From: Girardinichthys multiradiatus
Lineage: Eukaryota; Chordata; Actinopteri; Cyprinodontiformes; Goodeidae
Direction of reading: 5' to 3'
NCBI RefSeq assembly: GCF_021462225.1
Contig: NC_061815.1
Coordinates: 47,343,873-47,407,872, forward strand
Length of the DNA stretch: 64,000 bases
The position numbers were made by a program, and so were the translations under genes. The notes below the pieces were generated by a model that saw nothing but the letters and a program-made list of their open reading frames with translations, had not been told where the DNA came from and ran no database searches. Shown piece by piece: positions 21,972-54,005 of the stretch (positions are counted from its first letter, which is position 1; the number at the start of each line of letters is the position of its first letter).

Positions 21972-23760
21972 TATAGCACCAATTCACAACAAGTCATCTC
22001 AAAGCACTTCAGAAAAGTCAGGTTCATACATTCCAATTAATCCTAATCATTGAACAGTGGAGTTAGATTCAGTTATTTATTCAAATTGGATAAAAAGTTG
22101 TTCTGTTTAAGGAAATCCAGCAGATTACATCCAGTCAGTGACTTGCAACATTCCCTCCTCCCAGATGAGCATGTAGTAACAGTGGACAGTCACTGGCGTT
22201 TACTTTGCAGCAATCCCTCATACTGAGCATGCATGTAATGACAGTGGAGAGGAAAAACTCCCTTTTAATAGGAAGAAACCTCCAGCAGAACCAGAACCAG
22301 GCTCAGTATGAGCGGCCATCTGCCACGACTGACTGGGGGATTGAGAGAACAGAGCAGAGACACAAAGAGAACAAAGAAGCACTGATCCAGGATTCCTTTC
22401 TATGGGAAGGAAAAGTAAATGTTAACGGATGTAGCTCCTTTAATCGTTTCATCTAGAAGAAAGAACAGAAACTCTGAGCAAGTTTTCAAGGTTAGAGTCT
22501 GAAAGAGAGCACATACAGTTAGTTACAGTTAAGCTCAGTCAATTGCCATGTCTAGGAGAGAGAAAGGGTTAAACACTGAAAGACAGGGCCATGTGGATCA
22601 TCTGTAGAATGTCAGCATTAAGTCATTGCCAGCAGAAGTTTGGATGATTCCCCTCTCCAGAAAGGAGTCACAGGTAGACACAAAGCTGGGCTAGGTGTAG
22701 CTTCTAGGAAGAGAAAAGAGAGAACAAAGTTAAAAGCTGAAATAACAGCAAATAATGCAAAATTGGAGAGTAGTGTGAGAATGTAGCAAGGAGGGTGAAA
22801 GTGGTCATTATGTCCTCCAGCAGCCTAAGCCTATAGCAGCATAACTACAGAGATAGCACAGGATAACCTAAGCCACTCTAACTATAAGCTTTATCAAAAA
22901 GGAAAGTTTTAAGCCTAGCCTTAAAAGTAAACAGTTTGTCCATCTAGAGCCCACTGATGGCCATTGTTATACTAATAATGATTGGGATACCTCTGTCAGA
23001 TTGACCATAACCATTGGAAAAGAGAGGGGGTCATACAGGTAACAGAAATGGAGGTGTATTTGCACCTCAACCATAACTGAGCTGGTTTAGGCTAAACCTG
23101 ACTCCCCCTTACTCCATCCAACCGGGAGGGAAGACAGTAGAGGTAAAAAATAAGATAGCTCAGAATAACCTAAGCCACTAACTATAAGCTTTATCAAAAA
23201 GGAAAGTTTTAAGCCTAGCCTTAAAAGTACACAGGGTGTCTGCCTCACGGACCAAAACTGGGAGCTGGTTCCAAAGGAGAGGAGCCTGATAACTAAAGGA
23301 TCTGCCTCCCATTCTACTTCTGGAGACTCTAGGAACCACCAGTAAACCTGCAGTCTGAGAACAAAGAGCTCTGTTAGGAACATATGGAACAATCAGATCT
23401 CTGATGTATGATGGAGCTAAATCATTAAGGGCTTTATATGTGAGGAGGAGAATTCTAAATTGTATTCTGGATTCAACAGGAAGCCAATGAAGAGAAGCTA
23501 AAGTGGTGGAAATATGATCTCTCTTTTTAATTTTCTTCAGAACTCTTGCTGCAGCATTTTGAATCAGCTGAAGGCTTTAAACTCCATTTTGTGGACATCC
23601 TGATAGTAAAGAATTACAATAGTCCAGCCTTGAAGTAACAGGATATATATAACTGGACAGGATATTTCTAATTTTGGCAATGTTCCCGAGGTGAAAGAAG
23701 GAAATTCTAGAAACCTTTTTAATATGGGATTTAAATGGCATGTCCTGGTCATATATATAT

Positions 23761-23846
23761 ATAAATTACAGACCTATATCCAATCTTCCATTCTTATCTA
23801 AAATTTTAGATAAGAATGGAAGATTGGATATAGGTCTGTAATTTAT
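23761..23846. repeat. Perfect 86-bp palindrome inside LINE
   Basis: I checked all 43 base pairs: position 23761+i pairs with 23846-i, centred on AAAA|TTTT at 23803/23804, with no spacer and no mismatch. Each arm is the L2 sequence that encodes part of [14 protein letters not shown]. One arm is in LINE orientation and the other reversed, placed exactly where the RT core is missing. Confidence 0.97.
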
Positions 23847-24894
23847 TAAGTCATCTTGATCAAGCAAAGGTTTCTTAAGCAAAGGGGTAATTACAGCTAC
23901 CTTAAAAGCTTGTGGTACATATCCATTTACTAAAGAGATTAATCATATCTAAAATGGGGCTGGTAATCAGAGGGAACATTTCCTTAAATAATTTGGTTGG
24001 GATTGGGTCCAACATACAAGTTGAAAGTTTAGATGAAGCTAATATTTCTGATAACTCAGGAAGCTCCACAGGATCAAAACAGTCCAAACACAGATCAGGT
24101 TCTAATCTAACTTCCAATGTTGTCTCACTTGCTGAGGATGAAGTAGTCAACATCGGGAGTATGTCAAAGATTTTTAATAGAATCAATTTTATTTTAGAAG
24201 TATCCCATAACGTTATGACTGCTGAGAGCTAAGGGAATGGATGGCTCAACAAAGCTATGACTCTGTGTAAGTTTAGCAACTGTACTAAAGAGAAACCTAG
24301 GATTATTCTTGTTCTCTTCAAATAATGATGAGAAATAAGCTATTCTAGCTTGATGAAGTGTCTTTTTATACAACAGTAGGCTATTTTTCCAGATTAAGTA
24401 GTTATCCTCTAGGTGTGTAGAGCACCATTTTCTCTCCAATTTTCTAACATTGTGCTTTAAAGTACGCAGCTCTGAATTAAACCATGGAGCTAGCCTGCAA
24501 TGAATAATTACCTTCTTTTTCCAAGGGGCTGCATTGTCTAATGCACCACGCAATGATGAACACTATGAACAAGAGAATCAATTTGTGAAGGGGCAGAAGC
24601 AAAATTATTGCCCTCCAGTGTTTTTCTGCTATAATGAGGAAATCAAAAGTGGAACAGATTCTTTAAAAGGTTGTTACAGCATTGTCTGATAATGATCTAT
24701 TCTAAAATTTTCTTTCAGGTAATGAGTCCTCGGCTAAATTAAACTCAACGGTTATTAAAAATGGTCAAACAGGACATTGTTATGAGAAAATATGTCTTTA
24801 CACTGCCATATGTCAGCACAAGGTCCAGAGTATGAAGACAAAGGTGGGTAGGTTTGTTAATGTTTTGAGCAAAGCCAATCGAGTATAAGATGGC

Positions 24895-25149
24895 TTAAAT
24901 ATAGCCTTTAATGCTTTCACTTTCAGTGTCAACATGAATGTTAAAATCCCCCCCTATAATAACCTTATCTGTATTTAACACTAAATCAGATAAAAGGTCT
25001 GAAAACGGATCTAAAAATTGAGTGTAAGGACCTAGTGGACGGTACAAAACAAACAGAAGTTGTTTTAGTGCTTTGCAATTTGGATGAGGAAAGCTAAGGA
25101 TTAAATATTCACAAGAGTTGTAGCTATTGATTGGTCTGGAACTAATCAA
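24895..25149 (-). pseudogene. LINE apurinic-type endonuclease fragment
   Basis: The frame carries LLFVLYRPLGPYTQFLDPF and then IIGGDFNIHVD. The GDFN motif with its catalytic Asp/Asn is diagnostic of the endonuclease/exonuclease/phosphatase fold of L2-type LINE ORF2. Upstream and downstream parts are in other frames or lost. Confidence 0.75.
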
Positions 25150-25533
25150 TAAATCAGACTGAAAGATGGTTGCTACTCCTCCTCGCCCAGTATTTCGAGG
25201 AATGTGGAAAATTTAAATAATTAGTAGAAGTGGACTCATTTATAGTAACATAATCCTCTTGCTGCAGCCAGGTTTCTGTGAGGCAAAATTAATCCATCTG
25301 ATTGTCACAAATAAGGTCACTAACTAGCAATGTCTTTGAAGAGAGATCTTATGTTCAGTAAGACATTTAATTGTTTTCTTTTTAGTTGAGGTGAGTTGTG
25401 TTTATTTTTATCAGATTTTCCCGATTTCCTCCTTTTAGATTATTTTTTAACCTATTCAATTTTGGCCGTGGGCGAGACACTGTCTTAATAGAGTAATGGG
25501 TGGGTAGCAGTACAGAAGCTGCAGAGAGGAGTG

Positions 25534-25779
25534 TTAAACTACAACCCTGCTTCCTGGTCTGAACCCTGGTTTATCAGAGTTTTTGAGAATAAAGTTGGCC
25601 AGATTCCTAGAAAGAATAGCTACTCCATCCAAAGTGGGATGGATGCCATCTCTCTGAATCAGACCAGGATTCCCCCAAAATGTTGGCCAATTATCAATGT
25701 AGCCCACATTGTTTTCTGGTTTCAAACCAACTGGTTTCACACAACCAGTTGGGTAACAAATGCATCTTTGTCTGTACAT
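25534..25779 (-). pseudogene. LINE ORF1 esterase-like (SGNH-type) C-terminal fragment
   Basis: The 81-codon frame contains WPTFWGNPGLIQRDGIHPT followed by LDG. A D-x-x-H pair of this type is the last catalytic block of the SGNH/esterase domain found in ORF1p of CR1/L2-type LINEs. The N-terminal Ser block is not visible, so this is a fragment. It sits 5' of the endonuclease region of the same LINE. Confidence 0.6.
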
Positions 25780-25780
25780 G

Positions 25781-26436
25781 TCATGTATGTTATTCCTTTT
25801 TTAAGGATTATAATGAATAAAGTAAACAGAAGTGTATTTAAATCTGCACTCTTTAGTCTACAGCAAAAGTCAGATTTTCAAATGAGATTATATTGGCAAC
25901 TTTCATGAATGTTTTCTGCATTGTGCATCAAGTCCTAAAATCTCAGTCCTTAACAAATGAGATCCAATAGCTTAACAGATACCATTTTAGAAATTGAATA
26001 TTGTGAGCATGCTCTTATCAACTAATAACACATTAATATTAGGCAACTGCACACAAGACATGATGAGTTAAAATGACTACAGGAGTAAACAGACCATTTT
26101 AATGTCAAGAGTCATTTATATTTTAATAGACATTACAAAAAACTAGTATCTTGTGTTGATGCAAAAACCACCACCAGGTTATAACAATTTAAATAGATGT
26201 GAAATATTTTAGTACAGCAGCCCTTAATAGGGTGTGAATAAAGTGTCAAATTGGAGGTAAGAAAAAACAAGTGACTAAAATCCATTTTCTGTTACAAATA
26301 TATCTTCTTAATCTCACCAGTAAGCTACATTTAGCTTCTTGTGGCTTTAAAATGAATTCAGAGATTTTATTTTAAAACAGTCCAATTCTGATTCAATGAA
26401 GGAAAATATAAGTAGATAGAAACCACTTAAAGTGGG
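25781..26436. other. tmem144 3' flank and likely 3' UTR
   Basis: No coding feature. On the minus strand, downstream of the tmem144 stop codon, an ATTAAA hexamer occurs at 26122-26127 and is a possible poly(A) signal. A second candidate lies near 26096. The true cleavage site cannot be chosen from sequence alone. Confidence 0.4.
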
Positions 26437-30822
<4,386 letters not shown>

Positions 30823-31921
30823 TATAAAAATGAATCCGTTTTCTTCCCGACTCAACCGTTCCACAACCTTAAAACACCGCAAGAATCCACGCGTGTGTCT
30901 GCAGCGTGGAAGCCTGAAGAGCAAGCAGGTGCTGCTAGTTTTCCAATCACTGAATCTGGCACCTTAAATAAAGCTGCGGAAGAGGCAGGGAGGCCCAGAA
31001 CGCAAACAGGAACAAATGACAGGTCCAATTTAATTTGTTTAATGAGTTTTCATGTAATTGAACTGATATCTAATTATTTATAATTTCGATTTATTTTTTA
31101 ACGCGTTAAAACTTCACCCACGTTTTGTACAGAAGATACTATTTTTTTCTTAAACCTCTGCAAATTTACATCCCTTATAAAAGCCCTAATCTTGATTGAT
31201 GATTCATTCTCCTGGCATAACGACAGAGAACCTTAAGGAGCCAGGAGACAATAATCCTATATTTAGACTTGTTTTGAGTTCAGCAGGAAATCCTTTGTCT
31301 GAGCTGTTGCGCCCTGACAGTGTGCTGCTTACAAGGGAAAGCTTTTTTGTTCCCTCAGTGTTTTTCGTGTCTCTGTTATTTATTCCCACTATGAGCATCC
31401 TACACTGAGCTGTTAAAAAAAAAGAATGTAAACCACCAGATGTCGCCTAAAACGCGTGAAAGTACCCCTACCTGTTAATGATTCAATTTTAAAAAGTCTA
31501 ATTGGAAATATGTATTTAGCAGCTTCTCAGTTCACACTTTAAGTGAAAATGCTATTTTTATGAAGCACGAATTGTCTTCAAAAGGTGCGTCAGACAGACT
31601 TTCCTAAGTGTCGTACTAAAGTCATCAATTACATTCTAATTCATAAACTGAAGATATGTTATAATGGCAGTCTATAAAATATATTAATGACAAATTAACA
31701 GTAAGTAAACTAATTTTTTAACCAAAAGGTGAAATTATGATATGCAGTATTGCACGTTATACATTTTGAATTTATATTTGAGGTGGGGCGTCTGTCTTAC
31801 CATTGCTGTCTCTGAACATTCAGAAAGCCTCTCCTCTAAACTGACTTTCCAAATTCCGCTCCTCCCCACTTTGAACTTGGTGAAAAAAACACATTCAACT
31901 GTAATGATTACACGAGTTACA
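30823..31921. promoter_or_regulatory. Head-to-head intergenic region of tmem144 and gask1b
   Basis: 1.1 kb separates the two divergent start codons and must hold both 5' UTRs and at least the proximal promoters, unless unseen upstream non-coding exons exist. The tmem144-proximal 150 bp (30860-31010) is the most GC-rich part. No unambiguous TATA box was identified. An in-frame upstream ATG for tmem144 exists at 30922-30924, and in-frame upstream ATGs for gask1b lie at 31742 and 31904. Confidence 0.6.
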
Positions 31922-47078
<15,157 letters not shown>

Positions 47079-47289
47079 TTTATATTTTACTACTTAAGAT
47101 TTTTTTTTATTTACTTAAAAGTTATTTAAAACAATAAGATCTGCACCTAAATTAGATAAAAGTGAAGACGTAGAAGAACAATTACATTAGAACAGCTTAA
47201 ACACACATTTCCATCTCACTGTATACATGGTCATAGATTGTGGATTTATCTCTTTTACAAAATACACATTTTTTGGTGAGAATATGCCT

Positions 47290-47295
47290 AATAAA
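47290..47295 (+). promoter_or_regulatory. Candidate poly(A) signal for gask1b
   Basis: The first AATAAA after the gask1b stop, 212 nt downstream, on the same strand. Other AT-rich hexamers follow, so usage is uncertain. Confidence 0.4.
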
Positions 47296-47879
47296 TATAA
47301 TTGACCAACACCAAATGAACTGTGTAAGTATGAATTGTCGAAAAAAGAAAAAAAATGAAGGCATTGTTTTTTTAATTAACAAAATACACGTAGTTTTAAC
47401 TTTGAGTAACAAAACTCTTGGAATGATGGCTCATTTAAAGTACAATATTGTGCATTCAGGATGCTTATATCATTTAATATTTAATTAAATAACCATTTGG
47501 TCTGTCAAGTACTGTCCTGGGAGTACCAGCCCAACATGGTGGTGGTATTAGGACAATAGATGAAAAAGTGAATTGAGCACTGGCACTATTGAACAGCAAA
47601 CTCTGCACACATATGGAATAAATTCCCAACACCTTCTCTCAAAATATAAGAATTAATAAATAAAACAACTATTCAACGCCAAGTTAAAATATTTCAATTA
47701 ACAAACTAGGCTATGATATATCAACTAAATCTACCAAGCAAAATGAAGGAATAAACAAAAATGTATTAAATATGTAGAAATAAAGGAACAAGGCTTCAAC
47801 AAAAATGATGAAACAATGACAATTCACTGTGGATATTTATTTTTACGAAGCAAGGTTTATCTTGAGTAATTTAAAAGAA

Positions 47880-47990
47880 AAACTTTCAGAAAACTGCAGA
47901 AATGCTGAATCCTTGAGTTATTTTAAATCAAGGGTTAAAAACCCATTTGTTTAGTGTTGCTTTTGTAAACCATTAACCAAAACATATTGG
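47880..47990 (+). mobile_element. Small L2/Maui-type LINE 3' fragment
   Basis: Sequence including CAGAAAACTGCAGAAATGCT and AAACCCATTTGTTTAGTGTT parallels the end of the LINE at 1760-1840 (GAAAACTGTAAAAGCGCC and ACGTATTTGTTTAGAGTGGC). It is a tail fragment of the same type of element. Confidence 0.55.
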
Positions 47991-48009
47991 TAAAAGTTTC
48001 TGCTGGGAA

Positions 48010-48288
48010 TAAAGGTTAACTAGGATTTTCCACCTTGGAACAAACAGCGTAAAGGACCTTGCTGTACACAGTGAGAAGCTATTCCCCGACAGACTTTGGT
48101 TGACACAAAGGGCCAGGTTTATATCCCACAGATTGCCACTCTGGGTTCATGAGCAAGACCCTTAGCCCCAGAATGCTCCCCGGGCGCCGTACAATGGCAG
48201 CCCACTGCTCCCTATAAGGGATGGGTTAAAAGGACAAATTTTGTTGTAATGTACATGTGCAATGACCAATAAAGATGATTATATAAAA
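48010..48288 (+). mobile_element. tRNA-derived SINE, second copy
   Basis: It shares the body of the SINE at 11041-11282: TATCCCACAGATTGCCACTC, CCCAGAATGCTCCCC, GGCAGCCCACTGCTC and the tail CAATGACCAATAAAGATGAT. The box-B region reads GGTTTATATCCC and is degenerate. Box A is not clear. Confidence 0.7.
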
Positions 48289-48289
48289 A

Positions 48290-48475
48290 AAATTGGAGAG
48301 TAGTATGAGAATGTAGGAGAGTGAGGAAAAGTAGTCATTATGTCCTCCGGCAGCCTAAGCCTATAGCAGCATAAGAACAGAGATAGTTCAGGATAACCTA
48401 AGCCACTCTAACTATAAGCTTTATGAGAAAGGAACGTTGTAAGCGTAGTCTTAAAAGTTGACAGGCTGTCTGCCA
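48290..48475 (-). mobile_element. L2 LINE 3' UTR fragment, minus orientation
   Basis: CAGCCTAAGCCTATAGCAGC and TAACCTAAGCCACTCTAACT match the reversed L2 3' region at 22823-22900. It is abutted by the SINE on the left and ends near 48475. Confidence 0.75.
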
Positions 48476-48954
48476 TCAACAACTAAGCACTCCAAGGTTT
48501 GCTCTCTAATCAGACTAATTAGAATCTTGATAAATACTTCTAAATGACAAAATTCATTATCTAAGTGCTTTAATTAGAATTAATTCAAGGGATTTTCTTT
48601 GTTAGGGAAGCCAGAGAACCTAATAACTGTAAAATCCATAAATAATTTCCAATCTGCCTTTTCATTCATTTTCAAAGCAGATAAAAACACTTTTTCAACG
48701 CAAAAACAGCCGTTTAAGTCACATGGATGATATATGGATGGACGATAGGGTAGCATCTGTAATAACACTAATTTGAAGCCTGTCACTCTCTATGGCTGTA
48801 AACACAGTGTGAGTTTTTTTCCTTGGGTCTCTTAAGAAATAAAATGTTCTAACAGCAATATGTTGAAAGGACCTGTGGCCGCTAACTGGGGAGACAACAA
48901 AGGACTGGATGATGCCCTTTTGCTTTCAAGATCATGTTAGCCAGAGAAATTGGT
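48476..48954. other. No gene recognised
   Basis: About 480 bp between the minus-strand L2 fragment and the plus-strand L2 element. No motif was recognised. Confidence 0.4.
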
Positions 48955-51900
48955 GAGTTCTAGACCAGTAATGATTTTCTCATTATCACAGAAAAACACA
49001 GTTGAGGGCAATAATTTTCTTTTTTCCCCTTCACAAATTGATTCTCTTGTTGATAGTGTTACTTCATCATTAGACAATGCAGCCCCCTTGAAAAAGAAGG
49101 TACCGGTAATTATTTATAGAAGGCAGGCTGCCTGTTTAATTCATTGCTGTGTAATTTAAAACACAATGTTAGAAAATTGGAGAGAAAATGGCGCTCTACA
49201 CACCTAGAGGATTCCTACTTAATCTGGAAAAATAGCCTACTGTTGTATAAAAAGACACTTCACCAAGCTAGAACAGCTTATTTCTCATCATTAATAGAAG
49301 AGAACAAGAATAATCCTAGGTTTCTCTTTAGTACAGTTGCTAAACTTACACAGAGTCACAGCTCTGTTGAGTCATCCATTCCCTTAGCTCTTAGCAGTAA
49401 TGACGTTATGGGAATCTTCTTAAATAAAATTGATTCAATTAAAAATAAAATCTTTGACATACACCCAAAGATGTTTACTTCATCCTCAGCAAGTGAGACA
49501 ACATTGGAAGTTACTGTAGAACCTGATCTGTGTTTGGACTGTTTTGATCCTGTGAAGCTTCCTGAGTTATCAGAAATATTAGACCTTCGACTTGTATGTT
49601 AGACCCAATCCCAACCAAATTATTTAAGGAAGTGTTCCCTCTGATTACCAGCCCCATTTTAGATATGATTAATCTATCTTTAGTAAATGGATATGTACCA
49701 CAAGCTTTTAAGGTAGCTGTAATTAAACCTTTGCTTAAGAAACCTTCGCTTGATCGAGATGACTTGAAAAATTACAGACCTATATCCAATCTTCCATTCT
49801 TATCTAAAATTCTTGAGAAAATAGTTGCTAATCAAATGTGTGAGCATTTACACAGCAATGACCTGTTTGAAGAGTTTCAGTCAGGCTTCAGAGCTCATCA
49901 TAGCACTGAAACAGCTCTGCTGAAAGTCACTAATGATATTCTTATGGCCTCAGATAATGGACTTGTGTCTGTACTTGTCCTTTGAGATCTCAGTCAATGC
50001 TGCATTTGATACAGTTGATCACAATATTCTCTTAGAAAGGCTGGAATATGCTGTAGGGATCAGGGGAACAGCTGGTTTAAATCTTATTTGTCTGACAGAT
50101 TCCAGTTTGTTCATGTAAATGAGAAATCATCTTTAAACTCCAGGGTTAATTGTGGAGTACCACAAGGTTCAGTACTTGGGCCAATTCTCTTTACTATATA
50201 TATGCTTCATAGGATATGCATAGGATACATTTTCACTGTTACGCTGATGACACTCAGCTTTACTTATCCATAAAACCCAACCAGTTAGATAGACTACAAG
50301 CATGTCTTGAAGACATAAAAACTTGGATGACTTTAAATGTTTTGCTTCTAAATTCAGACAAGACAGAAGTTGTCGTCTTTGGACTGGAGTCTTTAAAAAA
50401 TAAACTGCTTAGTCAATCACTTAACCTGGATGGCATTAAATTGACCTCCGATAATAAAGTAAAAAACCTTGCTGTTATTTTTGACCAGGACATGTCATTT
50501 AAATCCCATATTAAACAGGTTTCTAGGATTTCCTTCTTTCATCTCCGGAACATTGCCAACATTAGAAATATCCTGTCCAGGAATGATGCTGAAAAACTAG
50601 TCCATGCATTTGTTACTTCAAGGCTGGACTATTGTAATTTGTTACTATAAGAATGTCCACAAAATGCAGTTAAAATGCCTCAGCTGATTCAAAATGCTGC
50701 AGCAAGAGTTCTGATGAAAATTAAAAAGAGAGATCATATTTCCCTACTTTAGCTTCCCTTCATTGGCTCCCTGTTAAATCCAGAACAGAATTTAAAATTC
50801 TCCTCCTCACATATAAAGCCCTTAATGATCTAGCTCCATCAAACATCAGAGATCTGATCGTTCCACATGTTCCTAACAGAGCACTTCGTTCTCAGACTGC
50901 AGGTTTACTGGTGGTTCCTAGCGTCTCCAGAAGTAGAATGGGAGGCAGATCCTTTAGTTATCAGTCTCCTCTCCTGTGGAACCAGCACCCAGTTTTAGTC
51001 CATGAGGCAGACACCCTGTCTACTTTTAAGGCTAGGCTTAAAACCTTCCTTTTTGATAAAGCTTATAGTTAGAGTGGCTTAGGTTATCCTGTGCTATCTC
51101 TGTAATTATGCTGCTATAGGCTTAGGCTGCTGGAGGACATAATGACCATTTTCACTACATTCTCACACTACTCTCCAATTTTGCATTATTTGCTGTTATT
51201 TCAGTTTTTAACTTTGTTCTCTCTCTTTTCTCTTCCTAGAAGTTACACCTAGCCTGACTCTGTGTCTACCTGTGACACCTTTCTGGAGAGGGGCATCGTC
51301 CAAGTTTCTGCTGGCAACAACTTAATGCTCACCCTCTACCGATGATCCACATAGCCCTGTCTTTTAGTGTTTAACCCTTTCTCTCTCCTAGACATGGCAA
51401 TTGACTGAGCTTTTACTGTGACTAACTCTATGTGCTCTCTTTCAGACTCTAACCTTGAGAACTGGCTCAGAGTTTATCTGTTCTTTCTTTCTAGGTGAAA
51501 CGACTAAAGGAACTACAACCATTAACATTTACTTTCCCTTCCCATAGAAAGGACTCCTGGATCAGTGCTTCTTTGTTCTTTTTCTGTCTCTGCTCTGTTC
51601 TCTCAAACCCCCAGTCGGTCGTGGCAGATGGCCGCTCACACTGAGCCTGGTTCTGGTTCTGCTGGAGGTTTCTTCCTGTTAAAAGGGAGTTTTTCCTCTC
51701 CACTGTCGCTACATGCATGCTCAGTATGAGGGATTGCTGCAAAGTCAACGCCAGTGACTGTCCACTGTCTCTACATGCTCATCTGGGAGGAGAGAATGCT
51801 GAAAGTCACTGACTGGATGCAATCTGCTAGGTTTCCTTAGATAGAAAAACTTTTTATCCAATTTGAATAAATAACTGAATCCGAATGCACTGTTCAATTG

Positions 51901-51995
51901 TTAGGATTAATTGGAATGTATGTACCTCACTTTTGTGAAGTGCCTTGAGACAACATGTGTTGTGAATTGGCACTATATAAATAAACTGAATTGAA
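48955..51995 (+). mobile_element. L2-clade LINE, plus strand, 5'-truncated, YADD present
   Basis: The coding remnant runs in pieces: 49144-49602 (linker), 49596-49985 ([32 protein letters not shown]), about 50000-50200 ([24 protein letters not shown]) and 50216-50650 ([10 protein letters not shown], with catalytic Asp pair intact, and SRLDYCN). It continues past a TAA near 50648 into QNAAARVL-like sequence and a long 3' UTR. The end CTGAATTGAATTGAATTAAA is the tandem pentamer tail typical of L2. Frameshifts near 49590, 49985 and 50110 and at least one stop kill it. The endonuclease and ORF1 are missing. Confidence 0.88.
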
Positions 51996-53844
51996 TTGAA
52001 TTAAACTGGTAGGGAGGACAGATTCCTCTTCATCCTCTTAAAGCAGTACTTCCATCGTAAAAACTTTTGCCCCATGACTTGTATTTGTTGGCAAAATCCA
52101 AAGATGAGGAAAGAGGATAGAACACAGTTTATGCTTTAGCTATAAAAGATAGCAGTGAGCAGGGAGTCAAAAGCCAGGACACTGAGGTGACCGCAGCTGT
52201 TGTTAGTTGAGCATATATATTTTCTTTGGTAAGAGAATATTTGCTTTTACTGAGGTTTTTACAATTTATGTGTCCTCTTTTAGGACAAATGAAGGTTTGA
52301 CCGAATTCATACTGCACCTTTCTAGTAATATGAAAGCTAAGATCTGTTATATTTCAGCCAAATTTCCACCCAACTTACTCACAAATGTGCACAGATTTAT
52401 ACACCGATACACAGATTGGTACACAACTTGGGTTTAAATGCAAAGGTGCATCAACATGCGGCAGGGAGAAATCTGGAATCAAACCCACAACTTCCCAATG
52501 ACAAGATGATCATTCTTCCCACTGAGGAACAGCCTTGCATGTTTAGCCAGGGTAATTAGATAAGTCGTTTTTTCTCTGTGTCTGAGCCAAATGAATGAGA
52601 GTGCTTGACTGCAACTGCTATTTGTGTGTATATAAGTATTTTACTTTCCCTTCCATACCCCACATTTGTAGCATTAGCTTGGACTAAATGTTCAGGGCCA
52701 AATCACATGTTGTTGTGGGCAAACGTACTGGAGATTGGTGTGACAGATGGCTTCATTAGAAAAAAAAACACTATGACAGCTTTAAGAAAGCACAAGTAAA
52801 ACCCTGACAAGTAAGTAAGACTGATTTTGAAAAAGTAAAGTAAGAATTGCACAATTACTGCATCGCTCACCAATATATTCTGGTAACACCAGAGTAACTA
52901 GACTGGTCTGAACTGGAGCAGAAATAAATATATCTACTTGAATGAATGCCAGAATATCAGTTTCTGAATCATTTTTTTGCATAAGGGCGCCAGTTTCTCC
53001 CAGCTACTGCTCTCAGGCAACACTTCTCCTGATATCCTCATCCTCACAGGATAATTCACCACATCAGTTTTTACTTGATAAATTCACATTTGAGCTGCAG
53101 ACATTGCTACCACTGCTGTTGTCTTGGATGCCATTGTGTTTTGCCTTGATGCCTGAGTTTGGCTTTCTAAATGTAACCTTATCACTTTACAGCAACTTTG
53201 GGCTGTGTTCTCAGCTTCCTCGCTCTTCTTTTTTTTTCTTTACAATTTGTTCTACATGTTTATTGAACTAAATAAGGAAAATGCACACAACTGTTGTAAG
53301 CTACAGTCCTGAACAAAGTTGAAAGTGAATAGAAAAATGATTATATATGCCTGTTAATAACTTTATAACCAATTGGAAATATTTGTAACAAAACACCTTT
53401 CTTTCACAATAATGAGCAGTGTAGCAGCATGATGGGTATTTCCAGTTGGCAGTGAGCACAAAAAATAAAACCCAGGAAGCATCATATTGTTATTTCATGT
53501 CGATACTAATATTGATGAATGAGGCTGCACTGTTAAGGTTTTACAAAGTGAACAAAAAATGTCAACACAAATCAGGCCAAAGCTTCTTTTATTCACAGCA
53601 AAACCTGCTCATTCAAAGCTTAGAGATTTACTGATTTGGACCAAATGAAAAAAAGAAATATATGCTAAAATTCACATTTGAAGGACTTGCTTATCTGTAG
53701 AATCACTAAATATAATTTTGTTTAGTTCAATAAAACTACATTAAATATTCTGATATAGGTCACAGTTTTGTTCAAGTGTTTTAACTTTCCCAGCTTAAAT
53801 GGCATTCATCTTCATGCTCTTTCTGCTTTACATAATGTTTTGAG
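51996..53844. other. No gene recognised
   Basis: AT-rich sequence. Short frames at 52207-52437 and 52942-53271 lack family motifs or splice support. Confidence 0.5.
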
Positions 53845-54005
53845 CAACACACAGAGTTGGTGTTTAGCACTATTGCTTCACAACTGGAAGGTCCTGGGTT
53901 GCATGTTCTTCCTGTGCATGCATGGGATTTTTCCAGGAACTTCATCTTTTTCATGCAGCTGAAGAAAATGCATGTTTATGTTTATTGGTTATCTGACATT
54001 CAGGA
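53845..54005 (+). mobile_element. Decayed copy of the 58.5-kb SINE
   Basis: TTAGCACTATTGCTTCACAA, GGAAGGTCCTGGGTTGCATG and CCTGTGCATGCATGGG follow the same order as the SINE at 58510, with an internal deletion. Box B is damaged. Confidence 0.6.

Larger units (their letters stand above)
21974..25780 (-). mobile_element. L2-clade LINE, minus strand, nearly full length but RT core deleted
   Basis: Read on the minus strand, the order is an ORF1 tail with an esterase-like DGIHPTLDG block (25534-25779), an endonuclease segment with IIGGDFNIHVD (24895-25149), the linker (24194-24553), and the RT N-terminus with [10 protein letters not shown] and [10 protein letters not shown] (23850-24186). It then jumps to the RT C-terminus and a long 3' UTR ending near 21974. 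The RT palm with the YADD motif is absent, replaced by the palindrome at 23761-23846. Several frameshifts are present. It is related to the plus-strand copy at 48955-51995. Confidence 0.85.

Noticed and set aside
49060..50650. Plus-strand LINE frames considered as a host reverse-transcriptase-related gene
   Set aside because: The L2 tail with pentamer repeats, the frameshifts and the second copy at 22-25.8 kb show it is a retrotransposon.
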